Assembly: GCA_025667525.1 (NCBI GenBank)
Contig: CM046881.1
Coordinates: 24,935,580-24,999,579, forward strand
Reading direction: 5' to 3'
Source of the DNA: Glebionis coronaria
Lineage: Eukaryota; Streptophyta; Magnoliopsida; Asterales; Asteraceae
Length of the DNA: 64,000 bases
The notes beneath the pieces are model-generated. The model had not been told where the DNA came from and did not search any database. It was given only the letters and a program-made list of their open reading frames with translations. Of the stretch, positions 40,302 to 53,900 are shown in pieces; within the stretch, counting starts at the first letter, position 1, and every line of letters begins with the position of its first letter. The position numbers were made by a program, and so were the translations under genes.

Positions 40302-43300
40302 TCAGTTTAAATAGAATAAAATATGGAATCAAATATTTCAGAGTCATATAATACAGAAGCATGATCCTCCTACACGAAATGTCAAAAAATAGTTGTCCTT
40401 TTTTGTATATTATTCACTTGTGTAGGCTTCACGAGGATAAACAATATCATTGTTTTCTTGGTCAAATAACACAATGTGTTGTTAGACCACACTCATATCC
40501 TGACCTTTATATTATAATGTGTCGTCGAGATGCTCTTTGTCTAGTGCATTCTCAACTACCTCAAATACTAGTTGACCAACTTTTATACATGTTAAAACAC
40601 AAACAAAACTAAACAAAGAAAATACGTATATGTGTTTCATCCATCTAGAATCAGGTCGAAAACATTTTGACCGTTTTCTATGTGGTCCATATGGACTAGA
40701 AATAAATTTAGTGGTTTTTTCTTAGGTTTGGATGATTTCAGCCGGTTACGGCAATGTTTTGGCTGTTTATGGTCGATTTTCATCAGTTTTTTTATCATGT
40801 TTAGTCGCTTTTGACCAATTTTTGCCTAGATAAAATAAATCCTTATTTCAAGGATCCATTTTCTTAGTTGTTGTCTTGAAACGGAGTCATGTATCACATG
40901 TTATGACGATTTTGTTGCAGTCCACGTTGTCAGATAATTTCAATCTAAATTTGTTTTTATATGTTAGCAATTATGTTTGGCACTCTATTTCTTGATGTGT
41001 ATCAGTTTAAATAGAATAAAATATGGAATAAAATATTTTAGAGTCATATAATACAGAAGCATGATCTTCCTACAAGAAATTTAAAAAAATACTTGTCCTT
41101 TTTTGTATATTATTCACCTGTGTAGCCTTCACAAGGATAAACATTATCTTTGTTTTCTTGGTCAAATAATACAACGTGTCGTTAGAACACACTCATATCT
41201 TGACCTTTATATTATAATGTGTCTAGCGAAGATTTAGGAACAAGTGGTAGGTACGAGCATAGAAAGTTTCATCGTAGATAAGCAAAGTCCAATGCCGAAG
41301 ATGGCAAGTGAGACCGATCAATAAAGCTCGTAATCGGATGCCAGGAACCGACTAGCTCCCTGGAACCAACCACCAAATACCAATGTTGTTACCGGACCCA
41401 GCTTGTTATGCTATCACCGGGGAAGAAAATCCTTGCTTTCTCTACGACATTCTATTCTAAAATGATGATTTAGAAGGCATGACGGGTTCTCGTACCCTTC
41501 TCTTCTGTTTGAGAGTTTCCGATCGAGATGCTCTTTATCTAGTGCATTCTCAATTACCTCAAATACTAGCTAACCAACTTTTGTACTAGGTAAAACACGA
41601 CCAAAACTAAACAAAGAAAATACATATACGTGTTTCATCAATCTAGAATCCGGGCGAAAATATTTTGACCGGTTTCAATGTGGTCCATATGGACTAGAAA
41701 TAAATTTAGATGTTTTTTCTTAGGTTTGGATGATTTCAGCCGGTTACGGCAATGTTTTAGCTGTTTATGGTCGATTTTCATCAGTTTTTTATCATGTTTA
41801 GTCGCTTTTGACCAATGTTTGCCTAGATAAATTAATCCTTATTTCAAGGATCCATTTTCTTAGTTGTGGTCTTGAAACGGAGTCATGTATCACATGTTAT
41901 GATGATTTTATTGCAGCCCACGTTGTCAGATAATTTCAATCTAAATCTGTTTTTATATGTTAGCGATTATGTTTGGCACTCTATTTCTTGACGGGTCTCA
42001 ATATAAATAGAATCGAATATGGAATCAAATATTTTATAGTCATATAATACAGATGCATGATCCTCCTACATGAAATGTCAGAAAATACTTGTCCTTTTAT
42101 TGTATATTATTCACCTGTGTAGGCTTTACAAGGATAAACAATATCATTGTTTTCTTGGTCAAATAATACGACGTGTTGTTAGACCACACTCATATCTTGA
42201 CCTTTATATTATAATGTGTCGTCGAGATGCTCTTTGTCTAGTGCATTCTCAACTACCTCAAATACTAGTTGACCAACTTCTATACATGGTAAAACACGAC
42301 CAAAACTAAACAAAGAAAATACATATATGTGCTTCATCCATCTAGAATCCGTTCGAAAACATTTTGATCGTTTTCTATGTGGTCCATATGGACTAGAAAT
42401 AAATTTAGTGGTTTTTTCTTAGGTTTGGATGATTTCAGCCGGTTACGGCAATGTATTTGCTGTTTATGGTCAATTTTCATCAGTTTTTTTATCATGTTTA
42501 GTCGCTTTTGACCAATGTTTGCTTAGATAAAATAAATCCTTATTTCAAGGATCCATTTTCTTAGTTGTGGTCTTGAAACGGATTCATGTATCACATGTTA
42601 TGACGATTTTGTTGCAGTCCACGTTGTCAGATAATTTCAATCTAAATCTGTTTTTATATGTTAGCGATTATGTTTGGCACTCTATTTCTTGATGGGTATC
42701 AGTTTAAATAGAATAAAATATGGAATAAAATATTTTAGATTCATATAATACAGAAGCATGATCTTCGTACATGAAATTTAAAAAAATACTTGTCCTTTTT
42801 TTTATATTATTCACATGTGTAGCCTTCACAAGGATAAATAATATCTTTGTTTTCTTGGTCAAATAACACAACGTGTTGTTAGACCACACTCATATCTTGA
42901 CCTTTATATTATAATGTGTCGTCGAGATGCTCTTTATCTAGTGCATTCTCAATTACCTCAAATACTAGCTAACCAACTTTTGTACTAGGTAAAACACGAC
43001 CAAAACTAAACAAAGAAAATACAACGTGTTTCATCCATCTAGAATCCGGGCGAAAACATTTTGACCAGTTTCAATGTGGTCCATATGGACTAGAAATAAA
43101 TATAGATGTTTTTTTTATGTTTGGATGATTTCAACCGGTTACGGCAATGTTTTGGCTGTTTATGGTCGATTTTCATCAGTTTTTTATCATGTTTAGTCGC
43201 TTTTGACCAATGTTTGCCTAGATAAATTACTCCTTATTTCAAGGATCCATTTTCTTAGTTGTGGTCTTGAAACGGAGTCATGTATCACATGTTATGACGA

Positions 43301-46014
43301 TTTTATTGCAGCCCACGTTGTCAGATAATTTCAAGCTAAATATGTTTTTATATGTTAGCGATTATGTTTGGCACTCTATTTCTTGACGGGTCTCAATTTA
43401 AATAGAATCGAATATGGAATCAAATATTTTAAAGTCATATAATACAGATGCATGATCCTCCTACATGAAATGTCAAAAAATACTTGTCCTTTTATTGTAT
43501 ATTATTCACCTGTGTAGGCTTCACAAGGATAAACAATATCATTGTTTTCTTGGTCAAATAACACGACGTGTTGTTAGACCACACTCATATCTTGACCATT
43601 ATATTATAATGTGTTGCTGAGATGCTTTTTGTCTAGTGCATTCTCAACTACCTTAAATACTAGTTGACCAACTTTTATACATGGTAAAACACGACCAAAA
43701 CTAAACAAAGAAATTACATATATGTGTTTCATCCATCTAGTATCCGGTCAAAAACATTTTGACCGTTTTCTATGTGGTCCATATGGACTAGAAATAAATA
43801 TGGTGGTTTTTTCTTAGGTTTGGATGATTTCAGCTGGTTACGGCAATGTTTTGGTTGTTTATGGTCGATTTTCATCAGTTTTTTTATCATGTTTAGTCGC
43901 TTTTGACCAATGTTTTCCTAGATAAAATAAATCCTTATTTCAAGGATCCATTTTCTTAGTTGTGGTCTTGAAACGGAGTCATGTATCACATGTTATGACG
44001 ATTTTGTTGCTGTCCATTTTGTCAGATAATTTCAATCTAAATCTGTTTTTATATGTTAGCGATTATGTTTGGCACTCTATTTCTTGATGGGTATTAGTTT
44101 AAATAGAATAAAATATGGAATAAAATATTTCAGAGTCATATAATACAGAAGCATGATCTTCCTACATGAAATGTCAAAAAATACTTGTCCTTTTTTGTAT
44201 ATTATTCACCTGTGTAGGCTTCACAATGATAAACAATATCATTGTTTTCTTGGTCAAATAACACAACGTGTTGTTGGACCACACTCATATCTTGACCTTT
44301 ATATTATAATGTGTCGTCGAGATGCTCTTTATCTAGTGCATTCTCAACTACCTCAAATACTAGCTGACCAACTTTTGTACTAGGTAAAACACGACCAAAA
44401 CTAAACCAAGAAAATACATATACGTGTTTCATCCATCTAGAATCCAGGCGAAATCATTTTGACCAGTTTCTATGTGGTCCATATGGACTAGAAATAAATT
44501 TAGATGTTTTTTCTTAGGTGTGGATGATTTCAGCCGGTTAGGACAATGTTTTGGCTGTTTATGGTTGATTTTCATCAGTTTTTTTATCATGTTTAGTCGC
44601 TTTTGACCAATGTTTGCCTAGATAAATTAATCCTTATTTCAAGGATCCATTTTCTTAGTTGTGGTCTTGAAACGGAGTCATGTATCACATGTTATGACGA
44701 TTTTATTACAGCCCACGTTGTCAGATAATTTCAATCTAAATCTGTTTTTATATGTTAGCGATTATGTTTGGCACTATATTTCTTGACGGGTCTAAATTTA
44801 AATAGAATCGAATATGGAATCAAATATTTTAGAGTCATATAATACAGATGCATGATCCTCCTACATGAAATGTCAAAAAATACTTGTCCTTTTATTGTTT
44901 ATTATTCACCTGTGTAGGCTTCACAAGGATAAACAATATCATTGTTTTCTTGGTCAAATAACACGACGTGTTGTTAGACCACACTCATATCTTGACCTTT
45001 ATATTATAATGTGTCGTCGAGATGCTCTTTGTCTAGTGCATTCTCAACTACCTCAAATACTAGTTGACCAACTTTTATACATGATAAAACATGACCAAAA
45101 TTAAACAAAGAAAATACATATATGTGTTTCATCCATCTAGAATCCGGTCGAAAACATTTTGACCGTTTTCTATGTGGTCCATATGGACTATAAATAAATT
45201 TAGTGGTTTTTTCTTAGGTTTGGATGATTTCAGCCGGTTACGTCAATGTTTTGGCTGTTTATGGTCGATTTTCATCAGTTTTTTAATCATGTTTAGTCGC
45301 TTTTGACCAATGTTTTCCTAGATAAAATAAATCCTTATTTCAAGGATCCATTTTCTTAGTTGTGGTCTTGAAACGGAGTCATGTATCACATGTTATGACG
45401 ATTTTGTTGCAGTCCACGTTGTCAGATAATTTCAATCTAAATCTGTTTTTATATGTTAGCGAGTATGTTTGGCACTCTATTTCTTGATGGGTATTAGTTT
45501 AAATAGAATAAAATATGGAATAAAATATTTTAGAGTCATATAATACAGATATGATCTTCCTACATGAAGTGTCAAAAAATACTTGTCCTTTTTTTGTATA
45601 TTATTCACCTGTGTTGGCTTCACAATGATAAACAATATCATTGTTTTCTTGGTCAAATAACACAATGTGTTCTTAGACCACAATCATATCTTGACCTTTA
45701 TATTATAATGTGTCGTCGAGATGCTCTTTATCTAGTGCATTCTCAACTACCTCAAATACTAGCTGACCAACTTTTGTACTAAGTAAAACACGACCAAAAC
45801 TAAACAAAGAAAATATATATACGTGTTTCATCCATCTAGAATCCGGGCGAAATCATTTTGACCGGTTTCTATGTGGTCCATATGGACTAGAAATAAATTT
45901 AGATGTTTTTTCTTAGGTTTGGATGATTTCAGCCGGTTACGGCAATGTTTTGGCTGTTTATGGTCGATTTTCATCAGTTTTTTATCATGTTTAGTCGCTT
46001 TTGACCAATGTTTG
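40302..46014. repeat. Tandem satellite, ~700-bp monomer, alternating types
   Basis: Monomer starts (ATAAA then TAATCC or AATAAATCC) fall at 40830, 41827, 42527, 43222, 43922, 44622 and 45322, spacing 695-700 bp except the first (997 bp because of an insert). The end of an earlier monomer fills 40302-40829. Monomers from 40830, 42527, 43922 and 45322 read GATGGGTAT(C/T)AG-like at one diagnostic site; those from 41827, 43222 and 44622 read GACGGGTCT(C/A)AA. This gives a ~1.4-kb dimeric higher-order repeat. The array ends at 46014, where element D starts. Short frames of 70-80 residues recur but are lost in some monomers. Confidence 0.93.
41224..41522. other. Foreign ~300-bp insert in one satellite monomer (organelle-like)
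   Basis: The stretch from TAGCGAAGATTTAGG to GAGAGTTTCCGATC is absent from all other monomers, which read AATGTGTCGTCGAGATGC through this point. Its base composition and texture are richer in GC than the satellite and look like plant mitochondrial DNA. That origin is a guess from style, not a match. No TSD or terminal repeat was seen. Confidence 0.55.
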
Positions 46015-47358
46015 TGATGAGACTGCTTTTATACATAGTCTCATCGTCCAAAACAGGCTTTAAATGCATAAAATATCATCAAAATACCCAAATATATGCT
46101 TCTGTTTGTTGCTTGTGTATTTTAGGTACGGATATTGAGAAAATAACAAAAGATCACAAGAATCATGCAAAAACGAACACGGGAAACGAAGCTGCACAAT
46201 GAACCAAGCCCTAATGAAGATTTTCCTGGAAAAACCCTTGATGATTTGAAGATTATGCAAGAAGGGTCCTCCAATATTGAGTAATTGACACTTTAAACCC
46301 TTGTATGTTCATAATTACAAGATTGGACCCTAAAGTTTGTCAATATTACAAAAAGGACCCTTAACTTTGAAGAAATGGAAAAAATGGTCCCTCAACAATC
46401 AAGACTTGTCAATTTCAGTCCTCCACAAAGTCAACAATACAAGTCAAGACCATCATTTTTTAAGAAAATGCCAAAACAACCCTTCAAAAATCAAGAATTG
46501 GCAAGAAATACCCCTGAAAATAATTTGCAAGACTTTTTGGGGCAAAAGTATGTAAAACAAAGTTGATAACAAAGGGATAGGCGTTGATAGCTGGTTTGAG
46601 CTGAAATGACAAAGAGAGAAGAAAGGAGGGGCTAAACATGGCAGACACAATAGATACCTAGACCTATGGCAGCCTGCCACGTGCCCCACTCACCAAAATC
46701 CACCAATCACCTTCCACCATTCCTCCACCTTACCATACACTCACACCAGATTATAACTAATCTTTATTAGTTAAATATTTCGCGCCTAAACACCTTTTTA
46801 AAACTTTAATCATATTAAAACCATGTGTTCTTATTGTTAATACCAAAATTGGGTTTTTCTTAATTATTGAAAATCAAACCCCAATCAACTCCAGATATTT
46901 GTTTAAGGTCCCATTAATCCTAAACCCACCTTTAAACCCCTTTCCACATCACTATCTTGCTCACATGATAAACCCTCCTTCACACGTTTTGGGGAAAATG
47001 CCAAAAGTTTGCCAGGGAATCAACACTCAGTATTCAACTTCATATCTAATCTTCATTTTGAGCCTTAGATCAACTTTCACCCTGCCAACTCATACAAACA
47101 ACCAAAAATCAGTCACATGTTCAAGATAGTACAAAATCATCAAGGGCATTTGTGGAACTTCATTAGCTAGGGTTTTCAACTTTCCCTTATGTTTCTAGAA
47201 TAATTGTAGCCCTATATAAGGCACCCTTATTCATAGCTTAGTTCTTGTTCTTAGTTTTACTTTTGGCAAGTCTTGTAAAGCCATTTTCTGAAATTTATAA
47301 GATTATGGTATTGAGTTGTGATTTAAAACTGAGTTCCATTGTTTGTTATTGTGTTAAG
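46015..47358 (+). repeat. Element D left LTR, first part
   Basis: It resembles the LTR starts of A and X (GGTACGGATAT, AAAAGATCACAAGAA, AAACGAACACGGGAAACGAA). It has a terminal hairpin (arms 46016-46024 and 46037-46045) and TATA-like CTATATAAG at 47212-47220. It is cut by element F; TTAAG at 47354-47358 is F's left TSD. Confidence 0.9.
47212..47220 (+). promoter_or_regulatory. Candidate TATA box of element D LTR
   Basis: CTATATAAG about 1.2 kb into the LTR, comparable in place to the X and A candidates. Confidence 0.55.
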
Positions 47359-47903
47359 TGTTGGGAATAAATTATGGGTCAGTTCACTAGACGCTGATAA
47401 GAAGAGTTCAAGCGCTGATAAGATGACATTGGACGCTGACAGCCAAGCGTTGACAGTGAGGAAAGTCAACGCTGATAGCCTGGAAGACAAGCACTGATGG
47501 AAGTTATCTTATACGAATCTTTTGTTTATTTGTTTCTTTATTTGTATATGGTAAAGATAAACTCGACATTGTATTTTCCATTATTATCTTTACCTAGAAT
47601 AGTTGATTCGTAGCTTCTTGTACAAGACTTCTTAATCTATAAAAGAAGATCTTTTAGGTTAATGTTGATTATCAGTTATAATAAGTTTTCACAAGTATTC
47701 GACTGTTAAACCTCTTTCATTGTAATCAAGTTCGATTATTCTAATACAAGTGAAAGTTTGTTTAACATCTTTGTGTTCTAGATTAAGTGTTAATTCCGCA
47801 TAACACTTAGTTACTTTATTCATAAGAAAAGGTTTCTCTACGTGTATTACTTGATCTAATCTCGTATACACAAAGCTTAATCGATCTAAGTTTGGGATTA
47901 ACA
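47359..47903 (+). repeat. Element F left LTR (545 bp)
   Basis: TGTTGGGAATAAATT to GGGATTAACA. CGCTGAYA motifs lie in the first ~130 bases and a TATA-like TCTATAAAAG at 47636-47645. Confidence 0.95.
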
Positions 47904-47905
47904 AG

Positions 47906-47917
47906 TGGTATCAGAGC
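47906..47917 (+). other. Element F primer binding site (tRNA-Met)
   Basis: TGGTATCAGAGC two bases after the LTR end. Confidence 0.93.
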
Positions 47918-48000
47918 TTGTTGAGAAACTTTTGATCTTTAAGTAACGCAAGAACCCTAAAACAACGAAACCCTAAATTTCTCAAAACCCTAAATACATC

Positions 48001-50912
48001 ATGTCTGGCTCAGAACAACCTCCTGCTCCTGTTTTGCTACAAAGCAACACCACAAACCCTAGTATCAAAATTCCCATGTTTGATGCCAGGAACTTCGAGC
48101 TTTGGAAGTCCAATTTTGAGCAATATGTAGCCATCCATGACTACACTCTTTGGGAGATTGTTGAATATGGGAACACATTCAACAAAGCTCAAAAGATTGC
48201 TAATGCTATTGCCGCAAGGGTAGTTGTTCCTAATTGTCCTGAAGCTGATAAGAAGGAAAGGCCTGAAGATGGAAGAGCTGTATCTGCTGAAGATATAGCC
48301 AAGAAAAGGGTGGACATGAAAATTTTGAACATCATGAAACACGCCTTGGGTCATGAGAATCAGCACAAGTACAAACGCTTTGAGTCTGCAAAAGAGCTTT
48401 GGGAAGCTGTTGAAGTAGCACATGGTGGCAATGCTGACACTAAAGAAGAAAAGAAGAAGCAACTCATGCATGAGTATGCTGTCTTTAAGGCTCAACCCAA
48501 TGAGAATCTCAGCAGTGTGAGAAGTAGACTGCTTGACATTACAAGTCAACTTTCCTTCATGGGAACACAGATTGATGACCCTGACTTGAATGCTACTTTT
48601 CTCAAAAGCCTTGGTGAGGTATGGAAGATTGAGGAAAGATCCATTCTTGTCAATAACACCCACAAAACCTCTAGGTTTGATGACATCTTCAACAAACTAA
48701 GACTGTTGGAGAATTAATGGCTTTTGGAGAGTGATAATAAACCTTCCAGTAGCAACATGGCCTTCTTCTCACAAAGTGAAGGTCAATTTGATTCCATGAA
48801 CTCCTATGGACATCCAGTCACAGGATCTGCATGTGTCAACGCTGGATCACATCCTATCAGCGTTGGAACACATCCTGTCAGCGCTGGATTACATCCTGTC
48901 AACGCCTCACACTCAAGCGCTGACACTTACAGTTTTGGCGCTGATGGAATTAAACCTGCTGGTTTAGATCTAGATACTGTGTGTGCATTCATTGCTTCTT
49001 TGCCCAGTGATTCAAGGATTACATATGAGGATCTTGAGCAAATAAGTGATGAGCAATTGGAAGAGATGGACATCAAGTGGACTATGGCTCTTGTAAGTTT
49101 AAGAGCAAACAGGTTTAATAGAAGGTTCAAGAAGAAGATGACCTTTGATGCTAAGGATGTTGCTGGATTTGACAAATCCAAAGTTGAGTGCTACAATTGT
49201 CATCGTATGGGCACTTTATGAGGGAATGTAGATCTCCAAGAAGATCTGATGCTGGTAAGCCTTCAAGCCAAATGGTTAAGAGCCAAGATTCCAAGGCCAT
49301 GGTAGCTGTTCAACAAATTGATGGTGTTGGAGGATGGGACTGGAGCTGGAACTTTTTGGCTAAGGATGAGGAAGAGGACAAAGCATTGGTTGCTGAAGTT
49401 AAAGAAGAGCATGTTGAATATGCTCTCATGTCACACTCCTCCTCTTCATCAGATAATGAGGTATATGATGATGCTTTCTGTTCTAAGGGTTGTCGTTTAA
49501 ATACTAAAAAACTAAATAAGGAGATAGTAAAATTATTAGATGAGGCAAGTTCTGAAAGATGCAAAGTATCTAATTATCAAATTGCTCTCACCCAAACAGA
49601 AAGGACAGTAGCTGAGTATAAGAAAATGGAGTTTGATTTAAAGGATAAAATAAATATCTTAAAACATGAGTTACATCAAAGTAAAGATATTCAAGATATC
49701 ACAAACAGGGTTAATCTTGATTTGATAGCTAAGTTAGATGAGGCTAACAAAAATAAAGATAATGTGAGTCTTCAAATCTAGAGATCTGATAAGGCCACAC
49801 AAACCCTAGGAGAGTGTGTTAGTAAACAAAGAGACTCTAAGGACATGAGTGGGATTGGGATGAAAGATTATACTGGTGTTCCACCACCAGCTGGGGATTT
49901 CTATGGTGTCCAATCAAAGGACTTATCTTAGACTGGCTTGCCAGAACTCCAAGAGAAGGAATTCATTCCTCCACCTAGAGTGACTTCCCCAGTTGAAGAG
50001 TATAAACAGAAACTGACTGACCTAGATGAGTGGAAGAAAGCTAACCACACTTTGTTTGTTAAGGGAGGTTTGTTGTGTGAAAGTCCAAATGAACCCACAC
50101 CAATCACGAGCCATGATCCTACACCTATTAAAATCACACACCCAACCACTGGCAAAGCTGTTGACCTTGGCTCACACACTGTTAGAAAACCTAGTGTTAA
50201 GTATGCAGAGATGTATAGGAATACTAGGTCACCAAAAAGCCAAGTTAGTAACCATGGAACAGGCTTCTTTGCTTCTAGACCTAAGACTATGTCTAGAAAA
50301 GCCTGTTACACTTGTGGTAGCTTTTCACATTTGGCATACAAATGTGTCAACGCTTCAAATGTCAACGCTGACAAGAACCATTTCAGCGCTGACAAAAGTC
50401 AACATAGGTCAAATACTGTCAGACACAAAACCTTTGTGAACAAAAGTTCACAAGTTGTTAGACCAGCCCCATTCTTTTCTAGAGGGTCTAACACACATGG
50501 CCTAAGACCTTTCCAAAAGACAAACACTTGGTCCAATAGGCAATGGGTTCCTGTAGCAAACCCTAGGTTCAACGCTGATAAAGGCAATCGGGGCGCTGAC
50601 AAGAACAATTTCAGCGCTGACAGACACACTGCCAAACCTAGGTATTTGCAACCACAGGGAAATAGGTCTAAAGCTTCTACTAGCTTAACATGGAGACCAA
50701 AACAAGACCAAAACCCTAATTCTACTGGTCTTTCTATGACATGCAACAGGTTTCATTATATTTCAAAGGTCATGTCAAGACCAATTGGGGTTAACTGGGC
50801 ATTTCATCCAAAAAGGGATGAAAATGGGGTTGTTATGAGAACCAAGTCTGTTCTTGTTGAACAACCAGATGAATCCAAGTCTTCCAAGGCTTGGGTTCCC
50901 AAAGAAAACTAA
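48001..50912 (+). pseudogene. gag: Element F gag, broken by stops and a frameshift
   Basis: Homologous to element C Gag along its whole length. Segment 1 (48001-48717) holds the UBN2-type domain and ends at a TAA where C has a Glu codon. Segment 2 (48724-49221) runs to CYNCHRMG, where loss of one G in a G run breaks the zinc knuckle. Segment 3 (49188-49781) ends at TAG in place of a Gln codon in C. A further TAG in place of Trp occurs at about 49929. Segment 4 (49938-50912) has the second knuckle CYTCGSFSHLAYKC and the Ala-Asp repeat clusters, ending KAWVPKEN then TAA, as in C. At least four lesions block translation. Confidence 0.9.
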
Positions 50913-50916
50913 TTTG

Positions 50917-53900
50917 TTTTCTTATGTGCAGGGCATTCAAAAACAGGTTAATGACTATGGATATTGGGACAGTGGATGCTCTAGGCACATGACTAGGAAA
51001 GAAGATTACTTGAGTAACTTCACTCCCATTGAAGATGGTGATAAGGTTCTCTTTTGGGGGCGGATATGGAACTATCACAGGCAAAGGAACTCTTCTCACC
51101 AACAACTTACGTTTTGAAAACGTATTTCTGGTAAAAGAACTCGACTATAATCTTTTTAGTGTATCACAGGTGTGTGATAACAAGAATAAAGTTCTTTTTA
51201 CTGATACTGAATGCTTGGTGTTAAGCAAAGATTACAAGCTCCCTGAGGAGAAATACATAGAATTTAGAACACCAAGGCATAAAGACATATATAATGTGAA
51301 TCTTAATGGAATTAAGATGAATAATAAAATGTCATGTTTTTATGCTAAAGCTTCAGTAGATGAAAGTAATCTTTGGCACAGGAGATTAGGGAACATAAAC
51401 TTTAAAAATATCAATAGACTTGTGAGACTTGGTTTAGTTGATGGTTTGCCTGAAAAGGCTTTCCACAATGACCACTCTTGTGTTGCATGTCTTAAGGGCA
51501 AGCAGCACAAGGTCTCATTCAAATCTAAACAGGTGCACTCTAGTTCTAAACCACTTCACTTATTGCATATGGACCTCTTTGGTCCAACTAATATAGAAAG
51601 TTTGAAGGGTAAATCATATTATTTTGTCATTACTGATGATTTTTCCAGGTTTACATGGACTTTCTTTTTAGCCAAGAAAAGTGAAACTGCCCAAATTTTG
51701 ATTGATTTCATTACCCAGATTGAAAAGAAGAGTGGTAATGAAGTCAAAATTCTTAGAAGTGACAATGGGGGTGAGTTTATAAATCAGTTACTAGAGGATT
51801 TTTGTGCCAAGAAAGGGATTACTAGGCAGTTTAGCATAGCTAGAACCCCACAGCAAAATGGGGTTGCTGAAAGAAAGAATAGAACCCTAATTAAAGCAGC
51901 CAGAACCATGTTGGCTGATGCCCACTTTCCTATAGCCTTTTGGGCTGAAGCTGTTAACACAGCTTGTTATGTTCAAAATAGGGCATTGGTCAACAAAATA
52001 CACAATAAGACACCTTATGAGTTACTTTGGGGAAGGAAGCCAAATATTGGCTTTCTCAAGCCTTTTGGTTGTCATGTAGTTGTTTTAGAAACTAGTGATG
52101 ACCTAGGTAAATTTGATGCAAAAGGTGATGAAGGTTATTTCATGGGTTATTCAGTGCAGAGCAAAGGATATAGGGTTTACATTAAAAAGGAAAAACGTAT
52201 ACTTGAAAAAGTACATGTTAGGTTTTTAGAGAGTAAACCTAGTGATCCTGAAAGTGGTCCAAATTGGTTGTTTGACTTGGAACCTTTATCTAGAGCTTTA
52301 AATTATATGCCTGTTACTAATCCAGACATTGTGAAGGTAACTTCAAGTGTTTTGGAAAAGAGAATTGGTAATGTTTCAGGTACACAGGTTGCTAAGAAGG
52401 ATGGACCACAAGCAGTTGAGTCATCTCCCACACAAGAATATGTTACATTTCCTATATGGACAGATGAGTATTATGCTGCTGCTGCTGCTGCTGGAAAGGA
52501 TAAAGGTGGTTCTTCAATACCACCAGTTGATAACATGCATGGTCATTCAGGCGCTGACAAGCACAATTCTAGCGCTGACAAGACCAATTCAGACGCTGAT
52601 GGCTCAAACGTTGACAACAATGATTCTGGCGCTGACAAAAGTAATTCCAGCGCTGACAAGCAAAATTCCAACGTTGACAACACTCATGAGCATTTCGTAT
52701 CTTCCAATTTTGAACAAGGTGAACCTTCAAGAATAAATGAAGAGGTTCAAGATGGAAGAGAGTCTGAAGAAGATATTAGCAACATGGAGGATGATATTGA
52801 AGACAACAGAATTCTTGAAAATGGAATTCCTAGATCTACTTTGAAGAATCATCCTCCCTCTCAAATCATTGGGAATATCATGACTTCTGTTCAAACTAGA
52901 AGATCTCACCAGACTCATGATAGCTTCATTGCTAATATCCACAAGAAGGTTGATACCCCTCTTGTACAAGCATGTTTGTTTGCCTGTTTTCTGTCACAAC
53001 AGGAACCCAAGAAGATTTTTGATGCTCTCAAAGAACCTAGTTGGGTGGAAGCAATGCAGGATGACCTTCACCAATTTGCTATACAGGATGTTTGGGAGCT
53101 GGTTGATTGTCCTAGATATGTGAGACCAATTGGGACAAGATGGGTTCTAAGGAACAAGAAAGATGAAAGGGGTATTGTGGTAAGAAACAAGGCACGATTT
53201 GTAGCTCAGGGATATACGCAAGAGGAAGGGATAGATTATGAAGAGGTCTTTGCTCCTGTTGCAAGAATTGAAGCTATAAGAATTTTCCTAGCTTATGCCT
53301 CTTGTATGAACTTCACTGTTTATCAAATGGATGTGAAGAGTGCTTTCCTCTATGGAACAATTGTTGAGGAGGTATATGTCATGCAACCTCCTGGTTTTGA
53401 AGATCCTGAGAATCCAGACAAGGTTTATAGAGTGAAGAAAGCTATGTATGGACTTCATCAGGCCCCAAGAGCATGGTATGGTACATTGTCCACCTACTTG
53501 GTGGAAAATGGTTTTAAAAGGGGCACCATAGATCAGACATTGTTTACAAAGAAGAAAGGTAAGGATGTCTTACTTGTTCAGGTCTATGTTGATGATATCA
53601 TTTTTGGATCTACAAATCCAAAGATGAGTGAAGACTTTTCCAAGCTTATGACAGATAAATTCAAGATGAGTGCAATGGGTGAGATGAACTTCTTTCTAGG
53701 ATTACAAGTTCAGCAGAAAGAAGATGGTATCTTCATCTCCCAAGACAAATATGTAGCTGAAATCTTGAAGAAATTTGGTTTTTCTCCACATGAAAAGAGT
53801 GCTTCCACTCCTATGGATAGGGAACACCCTTGGGGAAAAATTGGAGCTGGAAAAGATGTGGATGTTAGGCACTATAGATCAATGATTGGCTCATTGATGT

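Noticed and set aside
40361..45782. Recurring 70-80-residue open frames in satellite monomers
   Set aside because: They repeat only because the DNA repeats, lack a start in the monomers from 40830 and 42527, and show no codon-level conservation that I can see.
36389..46014. rDNA spacer or tRNA cluster
   Set aside because: No rRNA, 5S or tRNA-like box seen; the monomer has no promoter-like A/B boxes.
48037..48663. 208-residue reverse-strand frame in element F
   Set aside because: It lies antisense to the gag UBN2-type region and mirrors its codons; there is no independent signature.
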